In this document: positions 43,274 to 53,530 of the stretch, piece after piece
Layout: the number at the start of each line of letters is the position of its first letter
How positions within the stretch are numbered: position 1 is the stretch's first letter
NCBI GenBank assembly: GCA_963698405.1
Contig: CAVOQT010000002.1
Coordinates: forward strand, 372,001-436,000
Length of the DNA stretch: 64,000 bases
Direction: 5' to 3'
Source: SHZI01 sp963698405
Lineage (GTDB): Bacteria > Pseudomonadota > Gammaproteobacteria > Steroidobacterales > GCA-2729495
Notes under the pieces: generated by a model
What the model was told of the DNA's origin: nothing
Databases searched by the model: none
What the model saw: only the letters and a program-made list of their open reading frames with translations
Made by a program: the position numbers and the translations under genes

Positions 43274-44755
43274 TCATGTCGGCGGCTGGCGGCTCGCATC
43301 GACGCCGGCGATGCACAGGTACTTGGTCTCGAGATAGTCGTCGAGGCCATATCGTGATCCTTCGCGGCCCATACCGGATTGCTTGATGCCGCCAAACGGC
43401 GCGACTTCGGTAGAGATGAGTCCGGTGTTGAGTCCGACCATGCCGTATTCCAGCGCTTCCGGTACCCGCCAGCTACGGCCCAGATCCTGCGTGTAGACAT
43501 ACGCGGCGAGGCCAAACTCGGTGTCATTCGCCATGCTGGATCACCTCAGCCTCGGTGCGAAAACTGAACAGCGCCGCGAGCGGGCCCGAAGGTCTCCTCA
43601 CGTGCAATCTGCATGGACGGGCTTGCCCCGCTCAGCACGGTGGGTTCAAAGAAGGTGCCGCCCAGCGCATGGACCTTGCCGCCCGTCAGCAGCCGCGCGC
43701 CTTTGGCGATCGCATCGGCAATGTGCTCACTGACTTTCTGTACGGCATGTGCGTCGATGAGCGGCCCCTGGTCGGTTTCACCGGCGAGCCCGTCGCCAAC
43801 CCGCAGCACTGCCGACAGCGGCGGCGAGCTTTGCCGCGAAGTCGGCGTAGATGCCTTCCTGCACCAGAAAGCGATTGGCGCAGACACAGGTCTGTCCGGT
43901 GTTCCGGTACTTGCTGACAATCGCACCGGCCACTGCTGCATCCAGGTCTGCATCATCGAAGACGATGAAGGGCGCGTTGCCGCCCAGTTCCATCGAAACC
44001 TTCTTGACGGTTGCGGCGCACTGTTCCAGCAATATTTTCCCGACCGCAGTGGAACCGGTGAAGGTCAGCTTGCGCACCAGCGGGTTGCCGGTGAGCTCGG
44101 CGCCGATGGCGCGCGCTGAACCAGTCAGCACGTTGATGACGCCGGCAGGAATGCCGGCCCGCTGACTCAGTTCGGCGAGTGCCAGCGCGGAGAAGGGGGT
44201 CTGGTGTGCGGGTTTGCAGACGATGGTGCAGCCGGCCGCCAGCGCCGGTGCCAGTTTGCGGGCCAGCATCGCGGAGGGAAAGTTCCAGGGCGTGATCGCG
44301 GCCACCACGCCCACCGGTTGCTTGATGACCACGATGCGCCGGTCTTTCGCATGGCCCGGTATCACATCGCCGTAAACGCGCCGCGCCTCCTCGGCAAACC
44401 ATTCGACGAAGGCTGCGGCATAGGCGATCTCACCGCGCGCCTCGGCCAGCGGCTTGCCCTGTTCGGCGGTCATCAGTACCGCCAGGTCTTCCTGATTGGC
44501 GAGGATCAGCGCGTGCAAGCGACGCAGCAGGGCAGCGCGTTCTGCTGCCGTGCGTGCGCGCCAGGCCGGCAGCGCTGCTGCTGCCGCTTCGATTGCCGTG
44601 CGGGTTTCGGCACCACCGCAGTCGGGCACGCTGCCCAGCAGTTCACCGTTGGCAGGGTTATGCACTTCCAGCGCGCCGCCGCCCTGTGCGGCGACCCATT
44701 TGCCGTTCACATACGCGTTGGTGCGCAGCAGTCTGGTATCGGCAAGCTGGATCAT
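43274..44755 (-). CDS. NAD(P)-dependent aldehyde dehydrogenase, succinate-semialdehyde type (multiple frame breaks)
   Basis: The locus encodes a gabD-like aldehyde dehydrogenase of about 485 residues across three or more frames. The N-terminal piece (44755 to about 43810) has TPWNFPSAMLARKLAPALAAG, FTGSTAVGK, SMELGGNAPFIVFDDADLD and the catalytic Cys in NTGQTCVCANR. The middle (about 43800-43590) has GPLIDAHAVQKVSEHI and EETFGP; the end (43534-43274) has NDTEFGLAAYVYT and PFGGIKQSGMGREGS. Breaks lie near 43805, 43583 and 43537. All conserved motifs are intact, so errors in the sequence are as likely as decay. It is divergent from the FAH gene. Confidence 0.85.
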
Positions 44756-44871
44756 GTGCAGACCCCGGAATCGTGAGGCGACCGGTTCAAGGAACTGATC
44801 GCAGAAGGCCCAAGCCTGTCCTTATACTAGCGAAAGTTGCACCACCCGGTACGCCACCGCAGAGTCCCAGG

Positions 44872-45720
44872 ATGCGCATTGCGAGTTTCGTTTTCAGACA
44901 GCAGCCCGGTTATGGCGTGGTTTCCGCAGCCGGTATCCGGCCCGTGCCGCCGGCGTTTCAAGGGCGCTTTCCGGACCTGAAATCGGTGCTGGCCGCCGGG
45001 GCGCTCGCCGAGCTTGAGGCCGCCGTGCAGGACTCGTCGCCGTTGGATGCCGGCGCGCTGCAGTTCGCCATGCCGATACCTGAGCCCGGCCGCATCATTT
45101 GCGTGGGCATGAACTATCTTGAACACATCCATGAGATGGGCCGCAAGCCGCCGGACTATCCGGGCGTCTTTATCCGCTTCAACGATTCCATGGTTGGCCA
45201 TGGTCAGCCTGTGTACCGTCCCGCGGATCTCGACGCAGTACGACTACGAGGGTGAGCTTGCCGTCGTGATCGGTCGTCCGGCACGCTATCTCAAGGCTGC
45301 CGAAGCCCTGGACTACGTCGCCGGTTACACCTGCCTGCTGGATGGCTCCGTACGCGACTGGCAGAACCACACCACACAGTTCATTCCGGGCAAGAACTTT
45401 CCGGCCAGCGGCAGTTGCGGCCCGTGGCTGGTGACAGCGATGAGATTCCGGATCCTTCCACGCTGAAGCTCAGTACGCGCGTCAACGGTGAAACGGTGCA
45501 GGCCGCACCGCTCTCCGATCTGTGTTTTGACGTCCCGCAGATCGTCGCCTACTGCTCAGGCTTCTGTCAGCTGAATCCCGGCGACATCATCGCCACCGGC
45601 ACGCCCAGCGGTGTGGGCTTTGCACGCAAGCCACCGCGCTGGCTGAAGGCCGGTGACCGGGTGGAAGTGGAGATCGACGGTATCGGTGTGCTGTCCAATA
45701 CCGTCGTCGATGAGGCGTGA
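44872..45720 (+). CDS. Fumarylacetoacetate hydrolase family protein (two frame breaks)
   Basis: About 283 residues when joined. The N-terminal domain (MRIASFVFRQQPGYGVV) leads to RIICVGMNYLEHIHEMG, then DYEGELAVVIGRPARYL with the metal-binding acidic residues, SVRDWQNHTTQFIPGKNF, GDIIATGTPSGVGF and LSNTVVDE at the end. Breaks lie near 45235 and 45440; adding one C at the second gives WLVTADEIPDPSTL. Members hydrolyse or decarboxylate beta-diketo acids or tautomerise 2-hydroxymuconate-like products. The divergent aldehyde dehydrogenase suggests a shared catabolic pathway, which is inference. Confidence 0.85.
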
Positions 45721-45806
45721 CTTTTCCGCCATATCACCTGTCTTGGCTGGTGCGGGAAGTTTTCGGTGTGCTAATGTCGCAGTGCCATCGTGTGGGGACC
45801 AAGCTT

Positions 45807-46542
45807 ATGACAATCCCGATCCTCATCCGTCGATCAACGTCCGGCATTATGGCTGCAGGTCTGCTGTGGCTTGTGTCAACGGCGGCCAGCGCAACGACTG
45901 TCCTGTTCGAGAATTTCGACCCGGAGGCTCCGTTTGCGCCAACCTTTGGCCTCAACATCTGGTCCGTGTGCACCGGTCGGGCCATACCATTTACCGTAAC
46001 GGAAGCAGGTTACGTCGCCTGACGTCCAGTTCCCGGTCAACAATTGGGGTGTTCCTGATCGCGGCAATCTCCTGGTGGAAATTCTGCTCGACCATGACGC
46101 TGCCACTCCCGGCTCCATCAGCGCACCTGACCCCGCCGCCGTCGTCCAGAGCGTGACCCAAGTCGTCAGCAACTGGGCGGACATGCACACGTATACCTTC
46201 AATGTCGATTTCAGCGGAACCACGCTGCTGCAGCCCGGGACCGTTTATTGGCTTGCGATCTCGCTTGATCAGCTGGTGCCGGGTGTGCCCGGTCTGACCT
46301 GGTGGAGCAACACAGTGGGGCAGGAGGGGCCCACTGCGGCGCGTGCCGGGATGCCGCCAGACACCTTTTGGTATTTGAGCCGCTATGACGACACCAATGC
46401 CGTGCGTATTGTCGGTGCCATGGCCACGCCGATACCAGGCACCCTCTGGCTGCTGGGGTCTGCCTTGGGTGCGGTGGCGGTGCGGATCAAGTGGCGGCGC
46501 AATGTAGCGGCACACCCACTCGATCTTGTTGCGGTGGGCTGA
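45807..46542 (+). CDS. PEP-CTERM-type exported protein (frameshifted)
   Basis: About 245 residues. A signal peptide follows the ATG at 45807 (MTIPILIRRSTSGIMAAGLLWLVSTAASA). The first frame ends at 46022 and the next carries DVQFPVNNWGVPDRGNLLVEILLDHD and onward to 46542, with a break near 46018-46024. The C-terminus has a PEP-CTERM-like sorting tail: TPIPGTLWLLGSALGAVAVRIKWRR (Pro-rich signature, hydrophobic helix, basic cluster). Such proteins are processed by an exosortase and exported with exopolysaccharide. No exosortase gene is in this window. The ligand or function is unknown. Confidence 0.72.
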
Positions 46543-46677
46543 CTTCCGAACGCAGTACTACGCTACTACTTGTGGTGTTCGTCGCAGCGCTTGCCGTAAG
46601 GGGCCGGTACCTGCTTATGCGGAGTGACTGGTAATCCTGGATTCGGTAGGCTTGTCCCTGGTGAGCGGTTGGGCTGA

Positions 46678-48306
46678 CTAGTACCGCTTCCAGCCGCGCA
46701 TGTATTCATCCCAGCGCGCATCCACCAGCTTCTTCGCCTCGGGCGCCAGCTCGTTCAGCAGGTCACGGTTGCGCTCCGGGTAGATCTCGGGGCCGCCTTC
46801 TTCCGGCCATTGCCGGGTCGCGTCGATGACGATCTTGCTGCTCATCGGCCGCTTCGGTGCGCTCGGGTCCAGCGGCATGCCGCGCGCTTCCTTGATGATC
46901 TCCGCCGCCGGATACGGTTGCCAGCGGGCACCGACGGCCTGCATGACTTCAGTGCGGTTGAGTATGTCCACATCCTTGTCGACCACGATCAGTGCCTTGG
47001 TGATCGGCACGATGGTCACCAGTTTTTTGCCGAGTTCCAGTGCCTGGCCCGGTGCGGTCTTGTCGATACTCAGAAAACCGATTCCGGTCCACTCCACCGG
47101 TGAGTGAAAGGCGACCGCATTCGGAATCAGCTTCTTCAGTCGGTAGAAAGAAAAGGCTTCCAGCGGTGAGGTGCAGAAACCACGCGTCGCACCGGTGAAC
47201 TGGTTCAGCATCCACGGATTCTTTCGCAGGCTCACGCAGTTGACCTGCATGACGAAGTTCTGCTCTTTGCGCAGGCCGAGATAGCCGTACATTTCGCCGA
47301 ACGGGCCTTCAGGTGCCATCTGGTCGAGCAGCACTTCGCCTTCGATCACCATTTCAGCGTTGGCGGGAATCAGCATGTCGTTGGTTTCAGACTTGATGAC
47401 ATCGACGGCGCGACCGCGCAGTCCGCCGGCAATGGCGAGTTCGTCGGCACCGCCCTTGGAGATCAGCGAAGAACTGATGAACCAGGCGATAGGATCCAGG
47501 CCAATGACGATCGAGACCGGGCAGGTCTTTTCCCCGCGCTCGATCTTCTTCATCAACATCTTCCAGCCCGTCTGTCCGGGTTCCGAATTGAGGCCGATGC
47601 GCCGCGGTCCCTGTATCTCGCAGCGGTAGGTACCGAAGTTCATGCCGAGTTCCGGATCTTCGGTGAATACCGCGCCGGTATTCACGTAGCGCGCGGAGTC
47701 CGCAGGATTGGACTTGATGAAAGCGAAATCCAGCAGGTTGACCTGATCGCCGCGAAGCACGATCTCCTTGACCGGCGCCCTGTCGCGCGGCACCTGATTG
47801 GTCGGAATTTGTGGCAGTTTGCCTTTGGCGTCCTCGATCAGCTTGTAGAGGGAGCTGAGCATCTGGCGATAAGTTTCCGGGCCGTTCCCCGCTACCGGCT
47901 CCTTGCCCCAGATGATCGCCTCGGTATCCCAGTGTCCCTGGTGATTGGTGATCACCGGCCCTTTCATCCAGCGGCCGTCCTGTTTGATTTCCTCAGCCAG
48001 CACTGCCGGTGCGCCGTACCAGCCGAATTCGTCGATCAGGCGGTAGGTGAGGGCGGTCAGTTCGTACTGGTCCTGATCGAGACGCGGCACACGCAGCAGC
48101 AGTCCGCGTTCATCCAGTGCGCTGATGTAGTCGCGAAAGCTGTCGAAGGGACCGGTGAGCTGGCTGCGCCGTGGCTTGGTGGCGGCAAACGCCGGCGAGA
48201 TCGCACTGGCGCTGATGCCGAGCGTGGCGGCCAGTCCTGCGGCTGCCGACAGTACCTGGCGGCGGTCCAGGCCGGTTGCAGACTTCGGTTCCAACGGATC
48301 AGACAT
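46678..48306 (-). CDS. UbiD family decarboxylase with twin-arginine signal
   Basis: A 542-residue UbiD-superfamily enzyme, which uses prenylated FMN for reversible decarboxylation of unsaturated or aromatic acids. The catalytic region is intact, including NFGTYRCEIQGPRRIG and the paired glutamates in APEGPFGEMYGYLG. The N-terminus carries a Tat signal (LDRRQVLSAAAGLAATLGIS...AFA), which is unusual because prFMN enzymes are normally cytoplasmic. It follows a dienelactone hydrolase by 26 bases and may be co-transcribed with it. The substrate is unknown. Confidence 0.88.
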   Translation of the reverse strand: MSDPLEPKSATGLDRRQVLSAAAGLAATLGISASAISPAFAATKPRRSQLTGPFDSFRDYISALDERGLLLRVPRLDQDQYELTALTYRLIDEFGWYGAPAVLAEEIKQDGRWMKGPVITNHQGHWDTEAIIWGKEPVAGNGPETYRQMLSSLYKLIEDAKGKLPQIPTNQVPRDRAPVKEIVLRGDQVNLLDFAFIKSNPADSARYVNTGAVFTEDPELGMNFGTYRCEIQGPRRIGLNSEPGQTGWKMLMKKIERGEKTCPVSIVIGLDPIAWFISSSLISKGGADELAIAGGLRGRAVDVIKSETNDMLIPANAEMVIEGEVLLDQMAPEGPFGEMYGYLGLRKEQNFVMQVNCVSLRKNPWMLNQFTGATRGFCTSPLEAFSFYRLKKLIPNAVAFHSPVEWTGIGFLSIDKTAPGQALELGKKLVTIVPITKALIVVDKDVDILNRTEVMQAVGARWQPYPAAEIIKEARGMPLDPSAPKRPMSSKIVIDATRQWPEEGGPEIYPERNRDLLNELAPEAKKLVDARWDEYMRGWKRY

Positions 48307-48332
48307 TGGCGATCTCCGCTAAGGATTGCTGT

Positions 48333-49026
48333 TCAGCCCAGGTGACGTCTGAAGAATTCGAGTGTGCGGTTGCCGCGCCAGTTCCGGCACTCGCCGCATG
48401 GAACTCATGTCGATCGTCGCAGTTGAAGCCATGACCGGCCTCAGCGTAGATATGCACCGTCTGGCCTGGCCGCCCGGCGGTGATCTGCTGCACGAGTTCC
48501 GGCGGAATCAGCGGATCGAGTGCACCGAAGTGATAGAGCACCGGGCAGCGCGGCTGTTCGTTCAGCCAGCCGACGGTGGCCCGGCCGTAGTAGGACACCG
48601 CTGCATTGATGTCGGTACGGCATGCGGCGAGGTCGGCTATCGAGCCGCCCCAGCAGTAGCCGACCGCGCCGATCTTGTCTGCCAGCTCCGGGCGTCGCGG
48701 CGAGTTCGCGCCGCAGGGTTGCCACCGTGGCATTCAGGTCGTGGGTTACCTCGTCGAGTTTCAGTTTCTGCATCAGATGTGAGACCGGTCTCGACAGCCG
48801 TGTATTCCAGTTCGATCCCGGATTCCAGCCGGTCAAAAAGGGCCGGTGCGATGGCCAGATAGCCTTCCGCGGCAAAACCGTCGGCGACCTCGCGGATGTG
48901 GCTGGTGACGCCAAAAATCTCCTGCAGGACGATGATGCCGCCTTTGGGCGTGCCTTCTGGCTGGGCCAGGTAGCCACCCATCTTGTGACCGTCTAACGCA
49001 TTGATTGTTATGGTTTTATTCTTCAT
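48333..49026 (-). CDS. Dienelactone hydrolase family protein (multiple frame breaks)
   Basis: About 230 residues when joined. It starts MKNKTITINALDGHKMGGYLAQ. The nucleophile elbow is GYCWGG with the Cys of true dienelactone hydrolases. The Asp and His appear in FGALDPLIPPE and EAGHGFNCDDR. The frame breaks near 48785, 48700 and 48385, after which FFRRHLG and a stop at 48333 complete the expected end. Family members open dienelactones in chlorocatechol or protoanemonin breakdown or act as general esterases. The gene leads to the UbiD gene. Confidence 0.84.
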
Positions 49027-49210
49027 CTGCCAGCCTTCCAGAGTTGTCACTGATTTATCACTGAGCTGCCAGAAGCCGCCTTCAGGCCGACAATCGGCTC
49101 CGGCAAGCATACCGGAGCCCCTGGCTGGCGGGAGGTTCGTGATGGCCGGGCTGAATGGCCTGTCGCTCAGCGCGGGCCGCTGCGGCACTTTCGGCTAGCA
49201 TACAGCCCCG

Positions 49211-50093
49211 ATGTACAGTCAGCTGATCCCGATTCTCGCCCCGGTGTTTATCGTCGCCATGCTCGGCTATGGCTGGGCGCGACTCGCTTTGCCCTTCGAC
49301 CGCGAGTTCGTCACCGGCATCGTGATGAATGTGGGTGTTCCCTGCCTGATCCTGCAGGGCGCTGCCGGACTCGGCGCCGATGTGTCCGCTGTTCATGTCG
49401 ATGATCGGCTATGCCGTGCTGGCCCTGGTGATCTGTGCTGCTGTGGGTACCGTCGTTCTGCGCATGCTGGGGCAACCCTTGCGCAGTTATCTGCCCCCCG
49501 TGGCTTTCGGCAATGCGGGCAATCTCGGTCTGCCGCTGTGTCTGTTTGCCTTCGGCCCCAAAGGCCTCGGCCTCGGCATCGGTTTCTATCTGGTCGGTGC
49601 GGTAGCGCAGTTTCTGGTCGGGCCATTGTTTCAGGGACGTCAGCCGGTCTGGCGCACGCTGCTGACCACGCCGGTCAACTATGCGGCCGTGCTGGGCGTT
49701 ACGCTGCTGTCTACCGGGGCGGCATTGCCCGTATGGCTGGGTAACACGGTGCAACTGCTGGCCGGCATGGCGATTCCGCTGATGCTGGTCGCGCTCGGTC
49801 ATGCGCTGGGCAGCTTTGCAGTAAAGCAGCTGCCGGTGGCTGCAGCGCTGGCCTTCGCGCGACTGGGGCTTGGACTGGCCGTCGGTCTGGGTATCGTGTC
49901 GTTTTTCGGTCTTGAGGGTACCGAGCGCGGCGTGGTGCTCATCGAGAGCGCGATGCCGGTCGCGGTATTCAATTATCTGCTGGCCGCCCGCTATGACCGG
50001 CACCCTGACGAGATTGCCGGTGCCATCGTGATCTCGACGCTGGTGTCCTTTGCCACGCTGCCCCTGCTGCTGCTGGTAGCCCTGCCGTCCTGA
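49211..50093 (+). CDS. AEC family (auxin efflux carrier-like) transporter (frameshifted)
   Basis: About 294 residues when joined, with roughly ten hydrophobic segments. The N-terminal part (IPILAPVFIVAMLGYGWARLALPFD) breaks near 49378 and resumes one frame over at VPLFMSMIGYAVLALV. The conserved FGNAGNLGLPLCLFAFG near the middle and ESAMPVAVFNYLLAARYD near the end are typical of bacterial AEC permeases for malonate, malate or similar acids. One base change restores the frame. The substrate is unknown. Confidence 0.84.
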
Positions 50094-50184
50094 ATCGGCT
50101 GCGCAAAAACGCGACGGTGTTCATGCCATTGCAGCGTCCGTCTGCCCATACTTGCAGCGGGGTTTGGTACACAGAGCGGCTTGC

Positions 50185-51039
50185 ATGACAGTCAATTCCA
50201 GGGCATTCCAGTTTGTTCAGCAACTGGCAGCGAATCTCCGGCCGGAACTCGACCTGCCGGCATTTCCTGATGTCGTGCGCCGCCTGCAGATCGCGCTGAT
50301 CAGCGACCGGACCACCATCAAGGATATCGTCAGCATCATCGGCTCCGAGCCGGTGCTGAGTGCCAGGCTCATGCAGATGGCAAACTCCGCGGCCATGAAC
50401 CCGGCCGGTTCCCCGGTTGCAAGTCTGAACAATGCGGTCAACCGGCTCGGCTTCAATCATGTGCGCACCGTTTCAACGGCCTTTGCACTCCGCCAGTTGA
50501 GCCGCAACGAATCCCTGGGTGCGATCCGCCCTGATCTCGAACAGATCTGGTCCACCAGCAACGAAGTGGCGTCGATCTGCTATGCAGTTGCCAAACAGGC
50601 TTTCGGCCGACAACCCGATGAAGCCATGCTGGCCGGACTGCTGCATTCGATCGGCCGCCTCTACATCGTCATGCATGCGCACCAGACAGACCCGACCATG
50701 CGTGCAGATCCCGAGTTCAGTGACATACTCGAGACCTGGCAGCCGGTGATCGGCAAGGCCATTCTCGAATCCTGGGGATTGCCGACTCGCATCTGCGAGG
50801 CGGTGGAAAATCAGGACTATCTGCTCAGTGGCGGCTCTGCCGAACTCGAACCCCTGACGCGACTGCTGTCGGCTGCCAAGCTCAAACACCGTCTGGGTGC
50901 CGAGCCGGCACTGCTGGAGCAGCACCCCGATGCTGAGTTCCTGCTCGGTAGTGTCAATCTCGGCAAGGGCTTCTTCACGGATCTGATGCTCAGCAGTCAG
51001 CAGGACATCCAGAGCATGCAGCAGGCACTGGCGGCGTAG
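50185..51039 (+). CDS. HDOD domain protein
   Basis: A 284-residue cytoplasmic protein from the ATG at 50185 (MTVNSRAFQFVQQL); a start at 50152 is possible. The HDOD region (about 20-215) has LPAFPDVVRRLQIAL, IVSIIGSEPVLSARLMQMANSA, the conserved NNAVNRLGFNHVRTVSTAFA and LLHSIGRLYIVMHAH. HDOD proteins are HD-related but mostly lack catalysis and act as adaptors in signalling, motility and stress. There is no receiver or EAL domain here. Its TAG stop codon overlaps the first bases of a REP element. Confidence 0.88.
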   Translation: MTVNSRAFQFVQQLAANLRPELDLPAFPDVVRRLQIALISDRTTIKDIVSIIGSEPVLSARLMQMANSAAMNPAGSPVASLNNAVNRLGFNHVRTVSTAFALRQLSRNESLGAIRPDLEQIWSTSNEVASICYAVAKQAFGRQPDEAMLAGLLHSIGRLYIVMHAHQTDPTMRADPEFSDILETWQPVIGKAILESWGLPTRICEAVENQDYLLSGGSAELEPLTRLLSAAKLKHRLGAEPALLEQHPDAEFLLGSVNLGKGFFTDLMLSSQQDIQSMQQALAA

Positions 51040-51048
51040 GAGCGTCCT

Positions 51049-51108
51049 GTAGGAGCGGCTTCAGCCGCGATTCTTCTGGCCATCAATCGCGCCTGAAGGC
51101 GCTCCTAC
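51049..51108. repeat. REP-type inverted pair between convergent genes
   Basis: The GTAGGAGCGGCTTCAGCCG unit at 51049-51070 is followed by a variant reverse copy (TCGCGCCTGAAGGCGCTCC) ending at 51108; a partial unit is at 51036-51044. It lies between the convergent HDOD and tag genes and can form a hairpin on either transcript. Confidence 0.85.
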
Positions 51109-51694
51109 TTCCTTGTGCCGGAAGCAGCTGACCAGGTGATCATTGATGAGGCCGGTGGCCTGCAGGTGCGCGTAGAGAATCGTGCTGCCGACGAAGCGGA
51201 AGCCGCGTTTCTTCATGTCCTTGCTGAGCGCATCCGAGACCGGGCTGGTTGCCGGCACCTCGGACTGCTTGCGCCAGCGGTTGATCGACCGGCCGGCCAT
51301 CCACGAAGCCCCAGATATAGCGATCGAAGCTGCCGAACTCTGCCTGCAGTTCCAGAAATGCGTGCGCATTGCTCACCGCAGCGTTGACCTTGAGCCGGTT
51401 GCGGATGATGCCGGGGTCGAGCAGCAGCTTCTCGATGCGCGCCGGTGTGAAGCGCGCAACCTTGTGTGGATCGAAGTCAGCGAAGGCGCGCCGGTAACCA
51501 GCCCGGCGGTGCAGCACGGTTGACCAGGACAGCCCGGCCTGCGCACCTTCGAGAATCAGGAATTCAAACTGCTTGCGGTCATCGTGTACCGGCACGCCCC
51601 ACTCGCAGTCGTGGTACTCAAGATAGGCGGGGCTGACGCCTTCGGACCAGGGGCAGCGCGTCTTGCCGTCTGTGGAAGCGGCAGTCCGTTTCAT
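51061..51694 (-). CDS. tag: DNA-3-methyladenine glycosylase I (frameshifted)
   Basis: The helix-hairpin-helix glycosylase removes 3-methyladenine from alkylated DNA. The ATG at 51694 gives MKRTAASTDGKTRCPW. The zinc ligands Cys and His are in RCPWSEG and YHDCEWG at the start and in INDHLVSCFRH near the end. EGAQAGLSWSTVLHRRAGYRRAF and IRNRLKVNAAVSNA are diagnostic. The frame breaks near 51285 (VDGRP to SINRWRKQSEVPATS). The last residues (about VGAPSGAIDGQKNRG) and the stop codon are encoded by the REP element, so the REP insertion replaced the original terminus. Confidence 0.9.
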
Positions 51695-53462
51695 GATCCT
51701 GTGGCGTCGCTGCCTTTGCTGTCTGGCACGACGGTGAGCCCGCGCCACAGGCCGATGAAAAAGTGTCTGGCATTCACGCCCAGCGTGCGCGTGTTGTAGC
51801 CGCCTTCCTGAACGATCAGGGTCGGCAGACCGAGGCCGCCGATCAGCGCGCCGTTCTGGTCAAAGTCCTTTGCGCCCAGCGACCAGGAACCGGTAGGGTC
51901 GTTGCGGGCGGTATCCAGCCCGAGCGATACCACCAGCATGCCGGGCTTGAAGCGGCTGATGCGCGCGAGTGCCTGCGTCAGCGCCTGCCGGTAGCGCTCG
52001 CCGCCGATCTTTTCCGGCAGCGGGATGTTCAGGTTGAATCCCTCGCCTTCGCCGTGCCCGGTCTCGTCTTCAAAGCCGGAGAAGTAGGGGTAGGTGTCGC
52101 GGGGATGCCCGTGGATGGAGACGGTCAGCACGTCGCTGCGCTTGTAGAAGATGTCCTGCGAGCCGTTGCCGTGGTGGTAGTCCACATCGAGCAGCGCAAC
52201 CTTGCCGTAGCGACTCAGGTAGTTGGCGGCAATCGCGGCAGAGTTGAAGTAGCAGAATCCGCCAAAGGCCTCGCGTTCAGCATGATGACCGGGTGGCCGC
52301 ACCAGCGCATAACCGGCGGTATGTCCGTCCAGCACGGCATCGGCTGCGGTCAGGGTGCAGTCGACGGCACGGCGTGCTGCCCGGTAGGCGTTCTCGTTGA
52401 TCGGCGTGAAGGTGTCCATGCAGTAGTAGCCGGCCCGCAGCGGATACTCTCGCGGCGGACGCGCCTTGTTACGCAGCGGGAATACATAGGGATAGACGGA
52501 CTGCCCGGGCTTGACCGCAGCACTGGCCCGCTTGATGAAGTCCACCAGCCCCGGGTCGTGTACGGCGGTGATCCAGTCTTCGCTGTAGCGTCGCGGCCGC
52601 AGGTCATCGAACAGATCCACCTTGCCGAGTTCGCGACGGATCACGCGCACCCGTGCCGGGGCCTCCACGTATCCGCTCTCGCGCACGTGATGGATCTGGT
52701 GCCGGTCGTTGATCACCACGGCAATGCGTCGCTGGCGTGGTGCTGAACGCGGCCCGGTCTGGCGAGTCGGTGTCTTTACATAGCGGCGCTCGCGCAGGCG
52801 TACCGGGTTGTCGCGGATCGAGGCGACTACATCCTTGATGTATGCCGGAGGGCAATAGTCGCCATATTTGCGTTCCAGAATCGCGCGCACGATCCGCCGG
52901 GCATCGCGGCGCGCCAGCGGTTCATCCTGGCCCAGGGGGTCGAATACCAGGTAGGGCGGGTCGGTGTCGTCGGCCTTCAGCGGTGTTTCGTAGCGGGTAT
53001 TGAGTATCGGTGTGGCACCGTAACGCTCGTAGAACTTCAGGCGGGCGGCATTCGCGTACGGATGACCGGGTCAGGACTCAGGGCCGGATCATCCGGCAGG
53101 CATTCGAGGAAGATGCCGCGGGCCTTGAGGCGCAGGGCTTCCTCGCGCACGCGTTCATACAGCGCGCCACCGAGCCCCTGGCCCATTTCTTCAGTGCCGG
53201 TGGCGATGAAGTCCAGATAGCAGAAGCGCAGGTCCGGGGCGTGCAGCAGCAGCGCGAAGCCCACCACCTGTTCACGACGCTCGGCGACGAACAGAATGGC
53301 CCGGAAGCGATGCTTGAGCGGGTCCCGCAGTTGCTCGGCCAGCTTGTCGATCTCCGCTTCGCTGAGCAGGTGAAACTGCTTGCGCAGGATGTCCTGCGCC
53401 TGGGCGAGGAGACGCCGACTGGTTTCGGTGGTGTCGTCGAAGACGCGCCGGATGATGAACAT
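51691..53462 (-). CDS. GNAT acetyltransferase - histone deacetylase-like (acetylpolyamine amidohydrolase) fusion (frameshifted)
   Basis: About 590 residues when joined. The start MFIIRRVFDD has AAGGA five bases upstream. Residues 1-150 form a GNAT acetyltransferase (VAERREQVVGFALLL, CYLDFIATGTEEMGQGLGGALYERV). A linker in a shifted frame (YANAARLKFYERYGATPILNTRYETPL, break near 53060) continues without a stop into a deacetylase domain with RPPGHHAE, DVDYHHGNGSQDIF and SLGLDTARNDPTGSW, the zinc and catalytic motifs of HDAC/AphA-type enzymes. The natural protein would carry acetyl-group transfer and removal on one chain. The tag gene overlaps its end by four bases. Confidence 0.85.
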
Positions 53463-53530
53463 ATATTCCTTAGTATGCACTCATGACCGACAATCACGTC
53501 ACGGCAAGTCTGACCCTCAGAGAGATGTCC

